Assembly (NCBI GenBank): GCA_029256465.1
Contig: JAQSXW010000034.1
Coordinates: forward strand, 1 to 7,787
Direction of reading: 5' to 3'
Length of the DNA stretch: 7,787 bases
Source of the DNA: Evtepia sp.
Lineage (GTDB): Bacteria > Bacillota > Clostridia > Oscillospirales > Oscillospiraceae
Every line of letters starts with the position of its first letter. The stretch's first letter is position 1. The notes beneath the pieces are model-generated. The model was not told where the DNA came from and searched no databases. It worked only from the letters and a program-made list of their open reading frames with translations. Position numbers and translations under genes: made by a program. This document shows positions 1 through 5,523 of the stretch, in pieces.

Positions 1-201
1 GAAGGTTTGATCCAAATCAGAGTAACAGGCAATGGCTTTCTCTATAATATGGTTAGAAAAATTGTGGGAACGCTAATCGCAGTTGGTCTGGGGGAAGAAC
101 TAGCGGATACTGTACCTCAAATGATTGCATCAAAAGAACGAAATCAGGCAGGATATATGGCGGATGCATGCGGGCTTTACTTGGAAAAGATTGAGTACTA
201 A
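1..201 (+). CDS. truA: tRNA pseudouridine(38-40) synthase TruA, C-terminal end (5' truncated by window)
   Basis: This is the last 66 codons of TruA, read in frame from base 1 with no start in view. The TTG at 7 lies inside the gene and is not a real start. The segment GNGFLYNMVRKIVGTL followed by VGLGEE, an ASKER..AG stretch and GLYLEKIEY at the very end is the characteristic TruA C-terminus; the family signature is GxGFLxxMVRxxVGTL. TruA converts uridines 38, 39 and 40 of the tRNA anticodon arm to pseudouridine in the cytoplasm. Its catalytic Asp lies in the missing N-terminal part. The usual Pro-rich TAPxxGL segment near the end is replaced by MADACGL, a modest variation. The next gene starts 21 nt after the TAA stop, so they may be cotranscribed. 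Identification is by motif memory and is firm. Confidence 0.95.
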   Translation, partial: EGLIQIRVTGNGFLYNMVRKIVGTLIAVGLGEELADTVPQMIASKERNQAGYMADACGLYLEKIEY

Positions 202-222
202 GTAGCATTAACAGGAGGTCTT

Positions 223-918
223 ATGGAAAAAATCAAAATTCATGGCATTCCAGCCATTATTTACGGAGCGCCTTCCAAAAAGCTGTTTCTTTTCATTCAT
301 GGCAAGAGCGGATGCAAAGAAGAAGCAGAGCCATTTGCGTCCATTGCCTGCCAGAGGGGGTATCAAGTGCTGAGCTTTGATCTGCCAGAGCATGGTGAGC
401 GCAGAAACGAAATAGATACGTTTACTCCGTGGCATGCGGTTCCTGAATTCAAGAGCATCCTATCCGAGGTAAGAAATCGATGGGATCATGTTAGCATTCG
501 GGCAAATAGCATCGGCGCTTATTTCTCCATGCTAAGCTTTGCTGAAGAACGAATGGATCGTTGCCTGTTTGTGTCACCCATATTGGACATGGAACAGCTG
601 ATTCATAATCTGATGAAATGGTCCGGCGTTACGCAAGAAGAATTGGAAAAGCAAAGGACCATCCCTACAAACTTGGGAGAAACACTATCTTGGGAGTATT
701 TGAGTTATGTACGACAACACAGAATTGCGAAGTGGGAGGCTCCAACATCAATTTTATATGGCACGGCGGATCATTTAGTGGAAAGGAAGACCGTCGATGA
801 TTTTACTCAGAAGTTTGGCTGTAAACTAACGGTAATGACTGGTGGAGAGCATTGGTTTCACACGACAAAGCAGCTGGAGGTTCTTGAACAGTGGACAAGG
901 GTTTCTATTCTTGACTGA
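223..918 (+). CDS. Alpha/beta hydrolase family protein (231 aa)
   Basis: A cytoplasmic alpha/beta hydrolase-fold protein with no signal peptide or membrane segment. The ATG at 223 follows AGGAGGT (213-219) at good spacing. Visible elements in order are the strand plus oxyanion loop LFLFIHGKSG (21-30, HG at 26-27), the DLPEHGER segment after beta-4 (53-60), the nucleophile elbow ANSIG (94-98, predicted nucleophile Ser96), the acid strand ILYGTADHLVE (177-187, Asp183) and the terminal His segment GGEHWFH (207-213, His210 likely). The elbow has Ala in place of the first Gly of GxSxG, which is tolerated in some relatives. The region between about 120 and 170 would form a small helical cap. Length fits compact esterase/peptidase-like hydrolases. 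The substrate cannot be read from sequence. The gene follows truA closely, probably just by co-transcription. Confidence 0.85.
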   Translation: MEKIKIHGIPAIIYGAPSKKLFLFIHGKSGCKEEAEPFASIACQRGYQVLSFDLPEHGERRNEIDTFTPWHAVPEFKSILSEVRNRWDHVSIRANSIGAYFSMLSFAEERMDRCLFVSPILDMEQLIHNLMKWSGVTQEELEKQRTIPTNLGETLSWEYLSYVRQHRIAKWEAPTSILYGTADHLVERKTVDDFTQKFGCKLTVMTGGEHWFHTTKQLEVLEQWTRVSILD

Positions 919-972
919 CAGTGTAAGCATCGCATGATCTATATATGCGCTACATGAGAAACGAGGTGCTCT

Positions 973-1422
973 GTGAAAAGAATTTGCATCATATCGGATA
1001 CCCATGGCTTATTACGCGATGAGGTGAAAGCAGAACTCATGGCGTCTGATATTATCATACATGCAGGAGATATCGATACAAACTCAGTTCTCCAAACACT
1101 GTTACAATATGGTGAACTCCACATCGTTCGCGGAAATAATGATTGCGGTTGGGCTGCACACTTGCCGGAATGTCTTGCAATTGCAATTGAAGGAGTGCGC
1201 TTTTTCATTGTGCACGATAAGAAAGATATCCCGTACGACTTAATGGATACTGATGTGGTGATCTATGGTCACTCGCACATGTTCGCTGAAAAAATGGTGG
1301 ATGGAATGCTGCTGCTCAATCCAGGCAGCTGCGGAAAGCGGCGCTTTAACTTAGAAATTACCATGTGTCGCATGTATGTAAATGAAGGGTCTTATCACTA
1401 CGAAAAAATCGTTATTGCATAG
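973..1422 (+). CDS. YfcE/MJ0936-family metallophosphodiesterase (149 aa)
   Basis: A small calcineurin-like phosphoesterase of the YfcE/MJ0936 type, which hydrolyses phosphodiester bonds with two divalent metals. The natural substrate is unknown for most members. All metal-binding blocks are present: SDTHG (8-12, Asp9 and His11), HAGDID (30-35, Asp33), the bridging RGNND (53-57, Asn55), the single His in FFIVHDKK (His81) and YGHSH (98-102, His100 and His102). The family's NPGSC turn follows at 116-120. At 149 aa it is at the short end of the family but has no missing block. I take the GTG at 973 as the start because GAGGTG (963-968) precedes it and the protein then begins MKRICIISDTHG, as relatives do. 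The 54-nt gap from the hydrolase shows no clear promoter. Confidence 0.92.
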   Translation: MKRICIISDTHGLLRDEVKAELMASDIIIHAGDIDTNSVLQTLLQYGELHIVRGNNDCGWAAHLPECLAIAIEGVRFFIVHDKKDIPYDLMDTDVVIYGHSHMFAEKMVDGMLLLNPGSCGKRRFNLEITMCRMYVNEGSYHYEKIVIA

Positions 1423-1513
1423 TCTTATTTCGTCCATTCCATCACTTGAATGATAAGGTATTTCAAAGACACAGAAGTGAATCAAAACTATTTGGATACT
1501 TGAGGAGAATACT

Positions 1514-2161
1514 ATGAAAATCATTGATTTGACACATTTTATCTCCGAGGATATGCCTGTTTATCCCGGAACAGAAGGTCCCCAATTTATACCAGCCAAC
1601 TCATATGAAATTGATGGGTTCAAAGAAACGCTTATGACAATGTATACTCACACCGGCACACATATGGACCCGCCTGCGCATTTGTTTTCAGGCAGGACCA
1701 CGCTTGATCAATTTCCGATTACGCAGTTTGTCGGCAAAGGATTGGTAATAAACTGTTCTGACTTGAAGGAAGGAGAGCGAATTACCATGAGCTACATTAA
1801 CAGGCAGAGAGAGAAAGCCGACAAAGCAGAATTCCTTCTCTTTTGCTCCGGATGGGATCAATATTGGGGGAAAGAGGAATATTTTGGTGATTATCCCTGT
1901 ATTGACAGTGAGGTTGCCGACTATCTTGTAAATGGCCATAAAAAGGGTATTGGTTTAGATACGATTGGACTTGATCCTATTGCTGATGTAAGCCTCACGC
2001 TTCATAAAAGGCTTCTTAAAGAAAATGAGATTGTCATTATCGAAAACCTAATGAATTTGCATCTGCTTGGAGATGAACTGTTTACCTTTTGTGCCCTACC
2101 ACTGAAGCATATAGATGCAGATGGTTCACCGATTCGGGCGATTGCAATTGTAGGAGAATAG
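1514..2161 (+). CDS. Cyclase / kynurenine formamidase-like metal-dependent hydrolase (215 aa)
   Basis: A member of the cyclase family (Pfam PF04199), which includes bacterial kynurenine formamidase KynB, isatin hydrolase and other metal-dependent amidohydrolases. It has the signature HTGTHMDPPAH (46-56), matching HxGTHxDxPxH, whose His46, His50, Asp52 and probably His56 form the metal and catalytic site. The N-terminal IDLTHFISEDMPVYPGT (4-20) is the family opening. GLDTIGLDP (147-155), the later His164 and Glu177 in IIENL match the second half of the active site. Length is typical. The ATG at 1514 follows GAGGAG (1502-1507). No other tryptophan-to-NAD genes are nearby, so calling it true kynurenine formamidase is unsafe; 'cyclase family hydrolase' is the supported level. 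The 91-nt gap upstream may hold a promoter, but I cannot identify one with confidence. Confidence 0.9.
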   Translation: MKIIDLTHFISEDMPVYPGTEGPQFIPANSYEIDGFKETLMTMYTHTGTHMDPPAHLFSGRTTLDQFPITQFVGKGLVINCSDLKEGERITMSYINRQREKADKAEFLLFCSGWDQYWGKEEYFGDYPCIDSEVADYLVNGHKKGIGLDTIGLDPIADVSLTLHKRLLKENEIVIIENLMNLHLLGDELFTFCALPLKHIDADGSPIRAIAIVGE

Positions 2162-2196
2162 CTTTTAAGGATAGTTGGAAGTACGGAAAGCAATAC

Positions 2197-3096
2197 ATGG
2201 TGGCAAAGGAAGAAGGGGAATATGTGCTGTACCTTGATAGCTTTACGATCCCGTCTCTTGGTATGCAGGATTCATTTTTCTGGGGGATCAATCGAACTTG
2301 TTACACTGACTTTTATCCTTTTCGTGTATTTAATGAATGGGAGCCTCAGTGCTTACAACTTGCCCCTATTACCATACTATACGGTGGGAATGGCTCCGGA
2401 AAAACAACACTTCTTAATGTCATTGCGGAAGCCTTGAAGTTGAGGAGAGGTGCAGTTTACAATAAAAGTTTTTTCTTTCCAGACTATATAAAGCTTTGTC
2501 AATATCAGTTAAGTCATCGGTCTCAGGGACAGATTCCAGGAAATAGTCAGATTATCACAAGCGACGATGTATTTGATTTTCTCTTAAGTCTCCGCCATCT
2601 GAATTCCAATATTGATCACGAAAGAGAATCGTTGCTTTCCGAATATAAAGAGTTAAAATATGCCCGTTTTCAGTTTCGTTCCATGGACGATTATGAGCAG
2701 CTAAAAAAGATTGTTGCCGCTCAGAGAAAAAGTGGATCAAAGTATGTGAAAGATCAGTTAATGAAGAATGTGAGAGAGCAATCAAATGGGGAAAGCGCTT
2801 TTATGTTTTTTACACAGGAGATCAAAGAAGACAGCCTTTACCTGCTTGATGAACCAGAAAACAGCCTGTCGGCCGAAAAGCAGCTGAAGCTACAGGAGTT
2901 TTTAAGTGACTCTGCCCGCTTTTATGGTTGTCAATTTATTATCTCAACGCATTCGCCATTCATGCTTTCAATGAAAGATGCCTTGATTTATGACTTGGAC
3001 GAAAGACCTTTGAGGACGAAAAAATGGACAGAGCTACACAATGTTCGGATTTACCATGATTTCTTTGAGGCACACGAATCCGAATTTGAGCGGTAA
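2197..3096 (+). CDS. Stand-alone AAA (ABC/SMC-like) ATPase, COG3910-like (299 aa)
   Basis: A soluble ATPase of the ABC/SMC/RecF clade with one full nucleotide-binding domain. Landmarks are the N-terminal strand YVLYLDSFTIPS (9-20), Walker A GGNGSGKTT (63-71), a variable middle region rich in charge (about 120-190) instead of a long coiled coil, a signature-like SNGES (196-200), Walker B LYLLDEPE (214-221) with catalytic Glu, and the switch His in ISTHSPFML (249-257). This resembles the 'predicted ATPase' group COG3910 (AAA_21/AAA_23 type). No nuclease (TOPRIM) domain is attached, unlike OLD proteins. The reading frame is open back to 2089 inside the cyclase gene, but the ATG at 2197 with a weak GGAAAG (2185-2190) gives the N-terminus expected for the family. 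It begins 35 nt after the cyclase stop. The role is unknown; relatives occur both alone and in defence or repair contexts. Confidence 0.85.
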   Translation: MVAKEEGEYVLYLDSFTIPSLGMQDSFFWGINRTCYTDFYPFRVFNEWEPQCLQLAPITILYGGNGSGKTTLLNVIAEALKLRRGAVYNKSFFFPDYIKLCQYQLSHRSQGQIPGNSQIITSDDVFDFLLSLRHLNSNIDHERESLLSEYKELKYARFQFRSMDDYEQLKKIVAAQRKSGSKYVKDQLMKNVREQSNGESAFMFFTQEIKEDSLYLLDEPENSLSAEKQLKLQEFLSDSARFYGCQFIISTHSPFMLSMKDALIYDLDERPLRTKKWTELHNVRIYHDFFEAHESEFER

Positions 3097-3114
3097 CGCT
3101 ATGTGAGACAACGC

Positions 3115-3144
3115 TTTAAATTTCCCCACACCATGTGCTATAAT
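3115..3144 (+). promoter_or_regulatory. Predicted sigma-A promoter with extended -10, upstream of the DUF4317-RES pair
   Basis: A perfect TATAAT lies at 3139-3144, preceded by TG at 3136-3137 (TGCTATAAT), which makes an extended -10. The best -35 is TTTAAA at 3115-3120 with an 18-nt spacer; it is weak (4 of 6), but an extended -10 does not need a strong one. Transcription would start near 3151. The ATG at 3227 would then have a leader of about 75 nt. It would exclude the upstream in-frame TTG at 3146 as a translation start. The site lies in the 130-nt gap after the ATPase, where I see no clear intrinsic terminator. Confidence 0.6.
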
Positions 3145-3226
3145 ATTGATTCCAACAGAGAATTGCCGAGTTGATTATTGGCCTTGGCAGTCATTACTCA
3201 AACTATACATAATCAAAGAGGATAGT

Positions 3227-4357
3227 ATGAACGAAAAAGAAGTTGCAGAAATTCGCCGCCGTTTCCGGCAAGATAAGAGCAATATCACCCATATACGCGG
3301 GTGCTATGTCAACGAAGGGCGGGAGATTGTTTCCGAGTTTGATCAATCACTTGCTTTGATGGCGCAGGAAGAATCTGAAAAGTTTCTGGCCATTCTCAAA
3401 CGGACGCTGTCCGGAACGCTTGGGAAAAATCTGATTGAGATTTCATTCTCGACTCAGCAGGTTGTCCATGGCGAAGAACATAAGCTGCTGATGGCACTAC
3501 GGAATTCATCCTTAAAGGATGAGAATGCGGTTCAGGCTTTTTTTCAGCGTGTGATTCAAACACTCGGAATGGAAGGGAACTACCTGATCCTACTGGCTCA
3601 CGATACCTATGATGTTCCATTCCGCTCAAAGGATGGAGAAAAGCAGAATGATGCCTCATCCGAACAGTTTTCATACATCTTGTGTAGCATCTGTCCGGTT
3701 AAGTTGATACAGCCAGCGTTAAGCTACTACGTTTACGAGAACGAGTTCCGTAACCGTAAGGCCGACTGGGTCGTGTCAGCACCAGAGCTTGGCTTTACCT
3801 TCCCAGCCTTTGATGATCGCAGCACCAATCTCTACAATGCTCTCTACTACACTCGGGATAGTAAGGAGAATCATGAGGAATTCGTTGATGTTGTGTTCAA
3901 AAGTGAAGTTCCCATGCCTGCTGCCGTACAGAAAGAGATATTTGAGTCTATGCTGGGGGACGCACTTGCCGACGACTGTAGCTATGAAGTGGTGCAGGCG
4001 GTTCATGAGCAATTGTGCGAGATGATTGAGGAACACAAGATGGATAAGGAGGCCGATCCTCTGGTGATCTCCAAACAAACAGTCAAGGGTGTTCTGAAAT
4101 CGTGTGGAGTTTCCGATTCCAGCATGGAAGCATTTGATGAAAAATATGATGGCGAGTTTGGTGCCGATGTTGAACTTCGTCCACAGAATCTTGTTGACAC
4201 CAAGCAGTTTGAGATTCGTACTCCAGATGTGACAATTCGTGTGAATCCAGAACGCAGCGACTTGGTGGAAACACGCATGTTAGGCGGAACTAAGTATATT
4301 CTGATCCGTGCCGATGAAGGCGTCGAAGTCAATGGAGTCAGCATTCATATTTCTTGA
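3227..4357 (+). CDS. DUF4317 family protein (376 aa), function unknown
   Basis: I recognise this as a DUF4317 protein from its opening MNEKEVAEIRRRF (1-13) followed by NITHIRGCYVNE (19-30) and SEFDQSL (36-42), a typical start for this mostly clostridial family. No function is established. There is no signal peptide, membrane segment or known catalytic motif. A conserved-looking central block runs from CPVKLIQPAL (156-165) through the Tyr-rich SYYVYENEFRNR (166-177) to ELGFTFPAFDDRSTN (187-201). A helical acidic region (about 230-310) precedes a beta-rich tail (328-376). The ATG at 3227 is chosen over an upstream in-frame TTG (3146) because AGAGGA (3217-3222) sits before it, homologues start there, and the promoter lies at 3115-3144. 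The RES gene starts 16 nt after the stop, so the two are probably translated from one mRNA. Confidence 0.85.
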   Translation: MNEKEVAEIRRRFRQDKSNITHIRGCYVNEGREIVSEFDQSLALMAQEESEKFLAILKRTLSGTLGKNLIEISFSTQQVVHGEEHKLLMALRNSSLKDENAVQAFFQRVIQTLGMEGNYLILLAHDTYDVPFRSKDGEKQNDASSEQFSYILCSICPVKLIQPALSYYVYENEFRNRKADWVVSAPELGFTFPAFDDRSTNLYNALYYTRDSKENHEEFVDVVFKSEVPMPAAVQKEIFESMLGDALADDCSYEVVQAVHEQLCEMIEEHKMDKEADPLVISKQTVKGVLKSCGVSDSSMEAFDEKYDGEFGADVELRPQNLVDTKQFEIRTPDVTIRVNPERSDLVETRMLGGTKYILIRADEGVEVNGVSIHIS

Positions 4358-4373
4358 TCATTTGGGGTAGAGG

Positions 4374-5156
4374 GTGAGGAACGTGAAATCTAGAAAACTG
4401 GCAGAATTTATTCAGGAAATTCAGTTTGTTAATCGGAACCCGAAAGATAACAGCGTTCTCGATTTACTGGATGATATTTCCACGAATCCAGATAGGTTGA
4501 TCAGGAAAGATACAAGCCTTTATCGCAGTCGAATCATCCGCGATGATAAAAAGATCAATCAGTCGCCAAAATTCTATGGTTACGGACCGGAGGACAGCTT
4601 TGTTCCTCCGAGGGAATTCACCAACGATATGAGAGCCAATTATCGTTACATCCCCTACTTATATTGCGCAAATCATCCCTATTTGTCTGTCGTTGAAGTG
4701 AGGCCGCGTTATGGAGCAAAGGTCAGTGTCGCAAGAATTATGGCTATGGATGATATAAGACTATTGGATTTTACAATGCAAGATAAGCCAAAGAAGATGA
4801 CAGATGTCAAACGCAATCTGTTTAGTGACTTGTCCGAATTGTTTTCAAAGCCAGTGACCGAAGAGGATAGTGTCCTCGACTACATACCGACACAGTACAT
4901 TGCTGAGTACGTAAAGAACCTGGGCTATGATGGGATCGCGTATCAAAGCTCATTGGATGGTGAAATGAGAAAGAATCGTCAGGGATCGCAGCGAGTCAAT
5001 ATCGTCATTTTTCATTATGAAAAATGCAAGCCAGTTAGTTCAAATGTCTATTGCGTTACAAACAGCCGCATCGAATGTGAACAAATAGATCAGGATATGG
5101 AACGCAAAGAGATTAGCTGTCCAGGCAATGAAAACGCAGCACAAGAAGTTGGATAA
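4374..5156 (+). CDS. RES-domain protein (about 260 aa), possible NAD+-targeting toxin/ADP-ribosyl enzyme
   Basis: The protein carries a RES domain (Pfam PF08808), an ADP-ribosyltransferase-like fold whose studied toxin members degrade NAD+ (for example MbcT of M. tuberculosis). RES hallmarks are LYRSR (49-53), RANYRYIPYLY (87-97), EVRP (108-111, Glu108 exactly 11 residues after Tyr97), KVSVARI (116-122), then IPTQYIAEYVKNLG (171-184), YDGIAYQSS (185-193) and the final strand NIVIF (209-213). These fit the family's Arg...Tyr...Glu...Ser pattern. About 48 residues precede the domain, and a 45-residue tail with three Cys follows it. The start is GTG 4374 or GTG 4383 (GGTGAGG at 4373-4379 favours the second); both are weakly placed. 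No Xre/DUF2384 antitoxin lies beside it; the partner gene encodes DUF4317. Toxicity is inferred from the family, not shown. Confidence 0.82.
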   Translation: MRNVKSRKLAEFIQEIQFVNRNPKDNSVLDLLDDISTNPDRLIRKDTSLYRSRIIRDDKKINQSPKFYGYGPEDSFVPPREFTNDMRANYRYIPYLYCANHPYLSVVEVRPRYGAKVSVARIMAMDDIRLLDFTMQDKPKKMTDVKRNLFSDLSELFSKPVTEEDSVLDYIPTQYIAEYVKNLGYDGIAYQSSLDGEMRKNRQGSQRVNIVIFHYEKCKPVSSNVYCVTNSRIECEQIDQDMERKEISCPGNENAAQEVG

Positions 5157-5206
5157 TACTAGTCTATAGAAATTTCGACGATTATTTTAGAATGGAATCA
5201 ATATCC

Positions 5207-5235
5207 TTGACAAATACTACTCCTTGTGGTATTAT
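5207..5235 (+). promoter_or_regulatory. Predicted sigma-A promoter of the riboflavin operon
   Basis: TTGACA at 5207-5212 (perfect -35), then a 17-nt spacer, then TATTAT at 5230-5235 (5 of 6 of the -10). Transcription should start near 5242, about 12 nt before the FMN aptamer, which is the expected arrangement for a riboswitch leader. The stretch between the RES gene stop and this promoter (5157-5206) is AT-rich and shows no convincing terminator hairpin, so some read-through from the RES gene cannot be excluded. Confidence 0.82.
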
Positions 5236-5253
5236 CCAAGGCAATTGAATGAT

Positions 5254-5366
5254 GGATCTTCAGGGCAGGGTGAAAGTCCCTACCGGTGGTAAAGCCCACG
5301 AGCCGCAAGGCATGATTCGGTGAAACTCCGAAGCCGACAGTATAGTCTGGATGGAAGAAGATGACG
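5254..5366 (+). promoter_or_regulatory. FMN riboswitch aptamer (RFN element)
   Basis: The conserved RFN landmarks are present in order. P1 is ATCTTC (5256-5261) pairing perfectly with GAAGAT (5357-5362). AGGGCAGGGTGAAAGTCCC and ACCGG form P2 and its junction (5262-5286). A short P3 is GTGG/CCAC (5286-5289 with 5296-5299). P4 is only GCC-GCAA-GGC (5302-5311), a minimal stem with a GNRA loop. P5 is TTCGG/CCGAA (5316-5320 with 5328-5332). Then come GCCGACAGT and AGTCTGGATGG (5333-5354). Such elements bind FMN and end transcription or block translation of riboflavin genes when FMN is plentiful. Here two U-tract hairpins follow, so control is predicted to be by transcription termination. Confidence 0.97.
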
Positions 5367-5428
5367 AAAACGCAGAAGTTTCTGCGTGTATTTGTGCTTT
5401 GCTCTGGAATGAAAGTTTTCGTTCCAGA
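5346..5428 (+). promoter_or_regulatory. Predicted antiterminator pairing of the FMN riboswitch
   Basis: Two upstream blocks are exact complements of one continuous arm of the first terminator. TCTGGA (5346-5351, in the conserved aptamer core) pairs with TCCAGA (5423-5428). ACGAAAAC (5364-5371, just after P1) pairs with GTTTTCGT (5415-5422). Together they give 14 base pairs separated by a 12-nt bulge on the 5' side that contains the P1 3' strand. A local hairpin, CGCAGA/TCTGCG (5371-5376 with 5381-5386), lies in the enclosed loop. This fold excludes both the aptamer and terminator 1, as expected of the FMN-free state. It is derived by eye from complementarity, without energy calculation. Confidence 0.6.
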
Positions 5429-5436
5429 GTTTTTTT
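5402..5436 (+). terminator. Intrinsic terminator 1 of the rib leader (riboswitch-controlled)
   Basis: The arm CTCTGGAATGAAA (5402-5414) pairs with TTTCGTTCCAGAG (5417-5429) through 13 positions including one G-U wobble. The innermost pair probably opens to give an AGTT loop. Seven T residues (5430-5436) follow at once. It lies 36 nt after the FMN aptamer, the normal place for the expression platform, and its 3' arm is shared with the predicted antiterminator. Confidence 0.92.
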
Positions 5437-5475
5437 CTAAGCCAATACACGTGGGTGTAGTGCGTTTATTGCCAA

Positions 5476-5506
5476 TGCCTTGGACGATATGTTCAAGGCG
5501 TTTTTT
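5476..5506 (+). terminator. Second intrinsic terminator immediately before the ribD ribosome binding site
   Basis: TGCCTTGGAC (5476-5485) pairs with GTTCAAGGCG (5491-5500), with wobbles at the base and at G5483-T5493, a GATAT loop, and then six T residues (5501-5506). The core GCCTTG/CAAGGC is perfect. It looks like a genuine terminator, weaker than the first, and ends only 4 nt before the GGGAGGTG site of ribD. It must be bypassed for the operon to be expressed, either because it is weak or because it is also controlled. Confidence 0.7.
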
Positions 5507-5510
5507 ATTT

Positions 5511-5518
5511 GGGAGGTG
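5511..5518 (+). promoter_or_regulatory. ribD ribosome binding site (decides TTG start)
   Basis: GGGAGGTG sits 5 nt before TTG 5524, which fixes that codon as the ribD start. The frame is open further upstream to a TTG at 5509, but that codon overlaps this site. The next ATG, at 5542, has no comparable site. Confidence 0.8.
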
Positions 5519-5523
5519 TTGTA

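Noticed and set aside
911..950. TTGACT (911-916) with TATATA (940-945) as a promoter for the phosphodiesterase gene
   Set aside because: The spacing is 23 nt, too long for a sigma-A promoter, and the CGCAT/ATGCG inverted repeat nearby is only 5 bp with a wide loop.
1424..1460. Imperfect hairpin (CTTAT..CATTC / GAATGATAAG) after the phosphodiesterase gene as a terminator
   Set aside because: The stem is interrupted by a 6-nt bulge, has a 9-nt loop and lacks a following T tract.
2089..2196. In-frame upstream extension of the ATPase overlapping the cyclase gene by 73 nt
   Set aside because: The added 36 residues are low-quality (Cys/Arg-rich shadow of the cyclase frame). The family N-terminus (LYLDSFTIPS) begins just after the ATG at 2197.
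3146..3226. Upstream TTG start that would add 27 residues to the DUF4317 protein
   Set aside because: It lies before the predicted transcription start near 3151, has no ribosome binding site, and the DUF4317 family begins at the MNEKEVAEIRRRF Met at 3227.
1514..5156. An NAD-metabolism theme linking the kynurenine-formamidase-like gene and the RES gene
   Set aside because: No other tryptophan-to-NAD genes are present, the cyclase family has many substrates, and two genes do not make a pathway.
5235..5484. Nine-base exact complement between TCCAAGGCA (5235-5243) and TGCCTTGGA (5476-5484) as a long-range antiterminator
   Set aside because: The upstream copy overlaps the -10 element and lies mostly before the predicted transcription start near 5242, so it should not be in the RNA.
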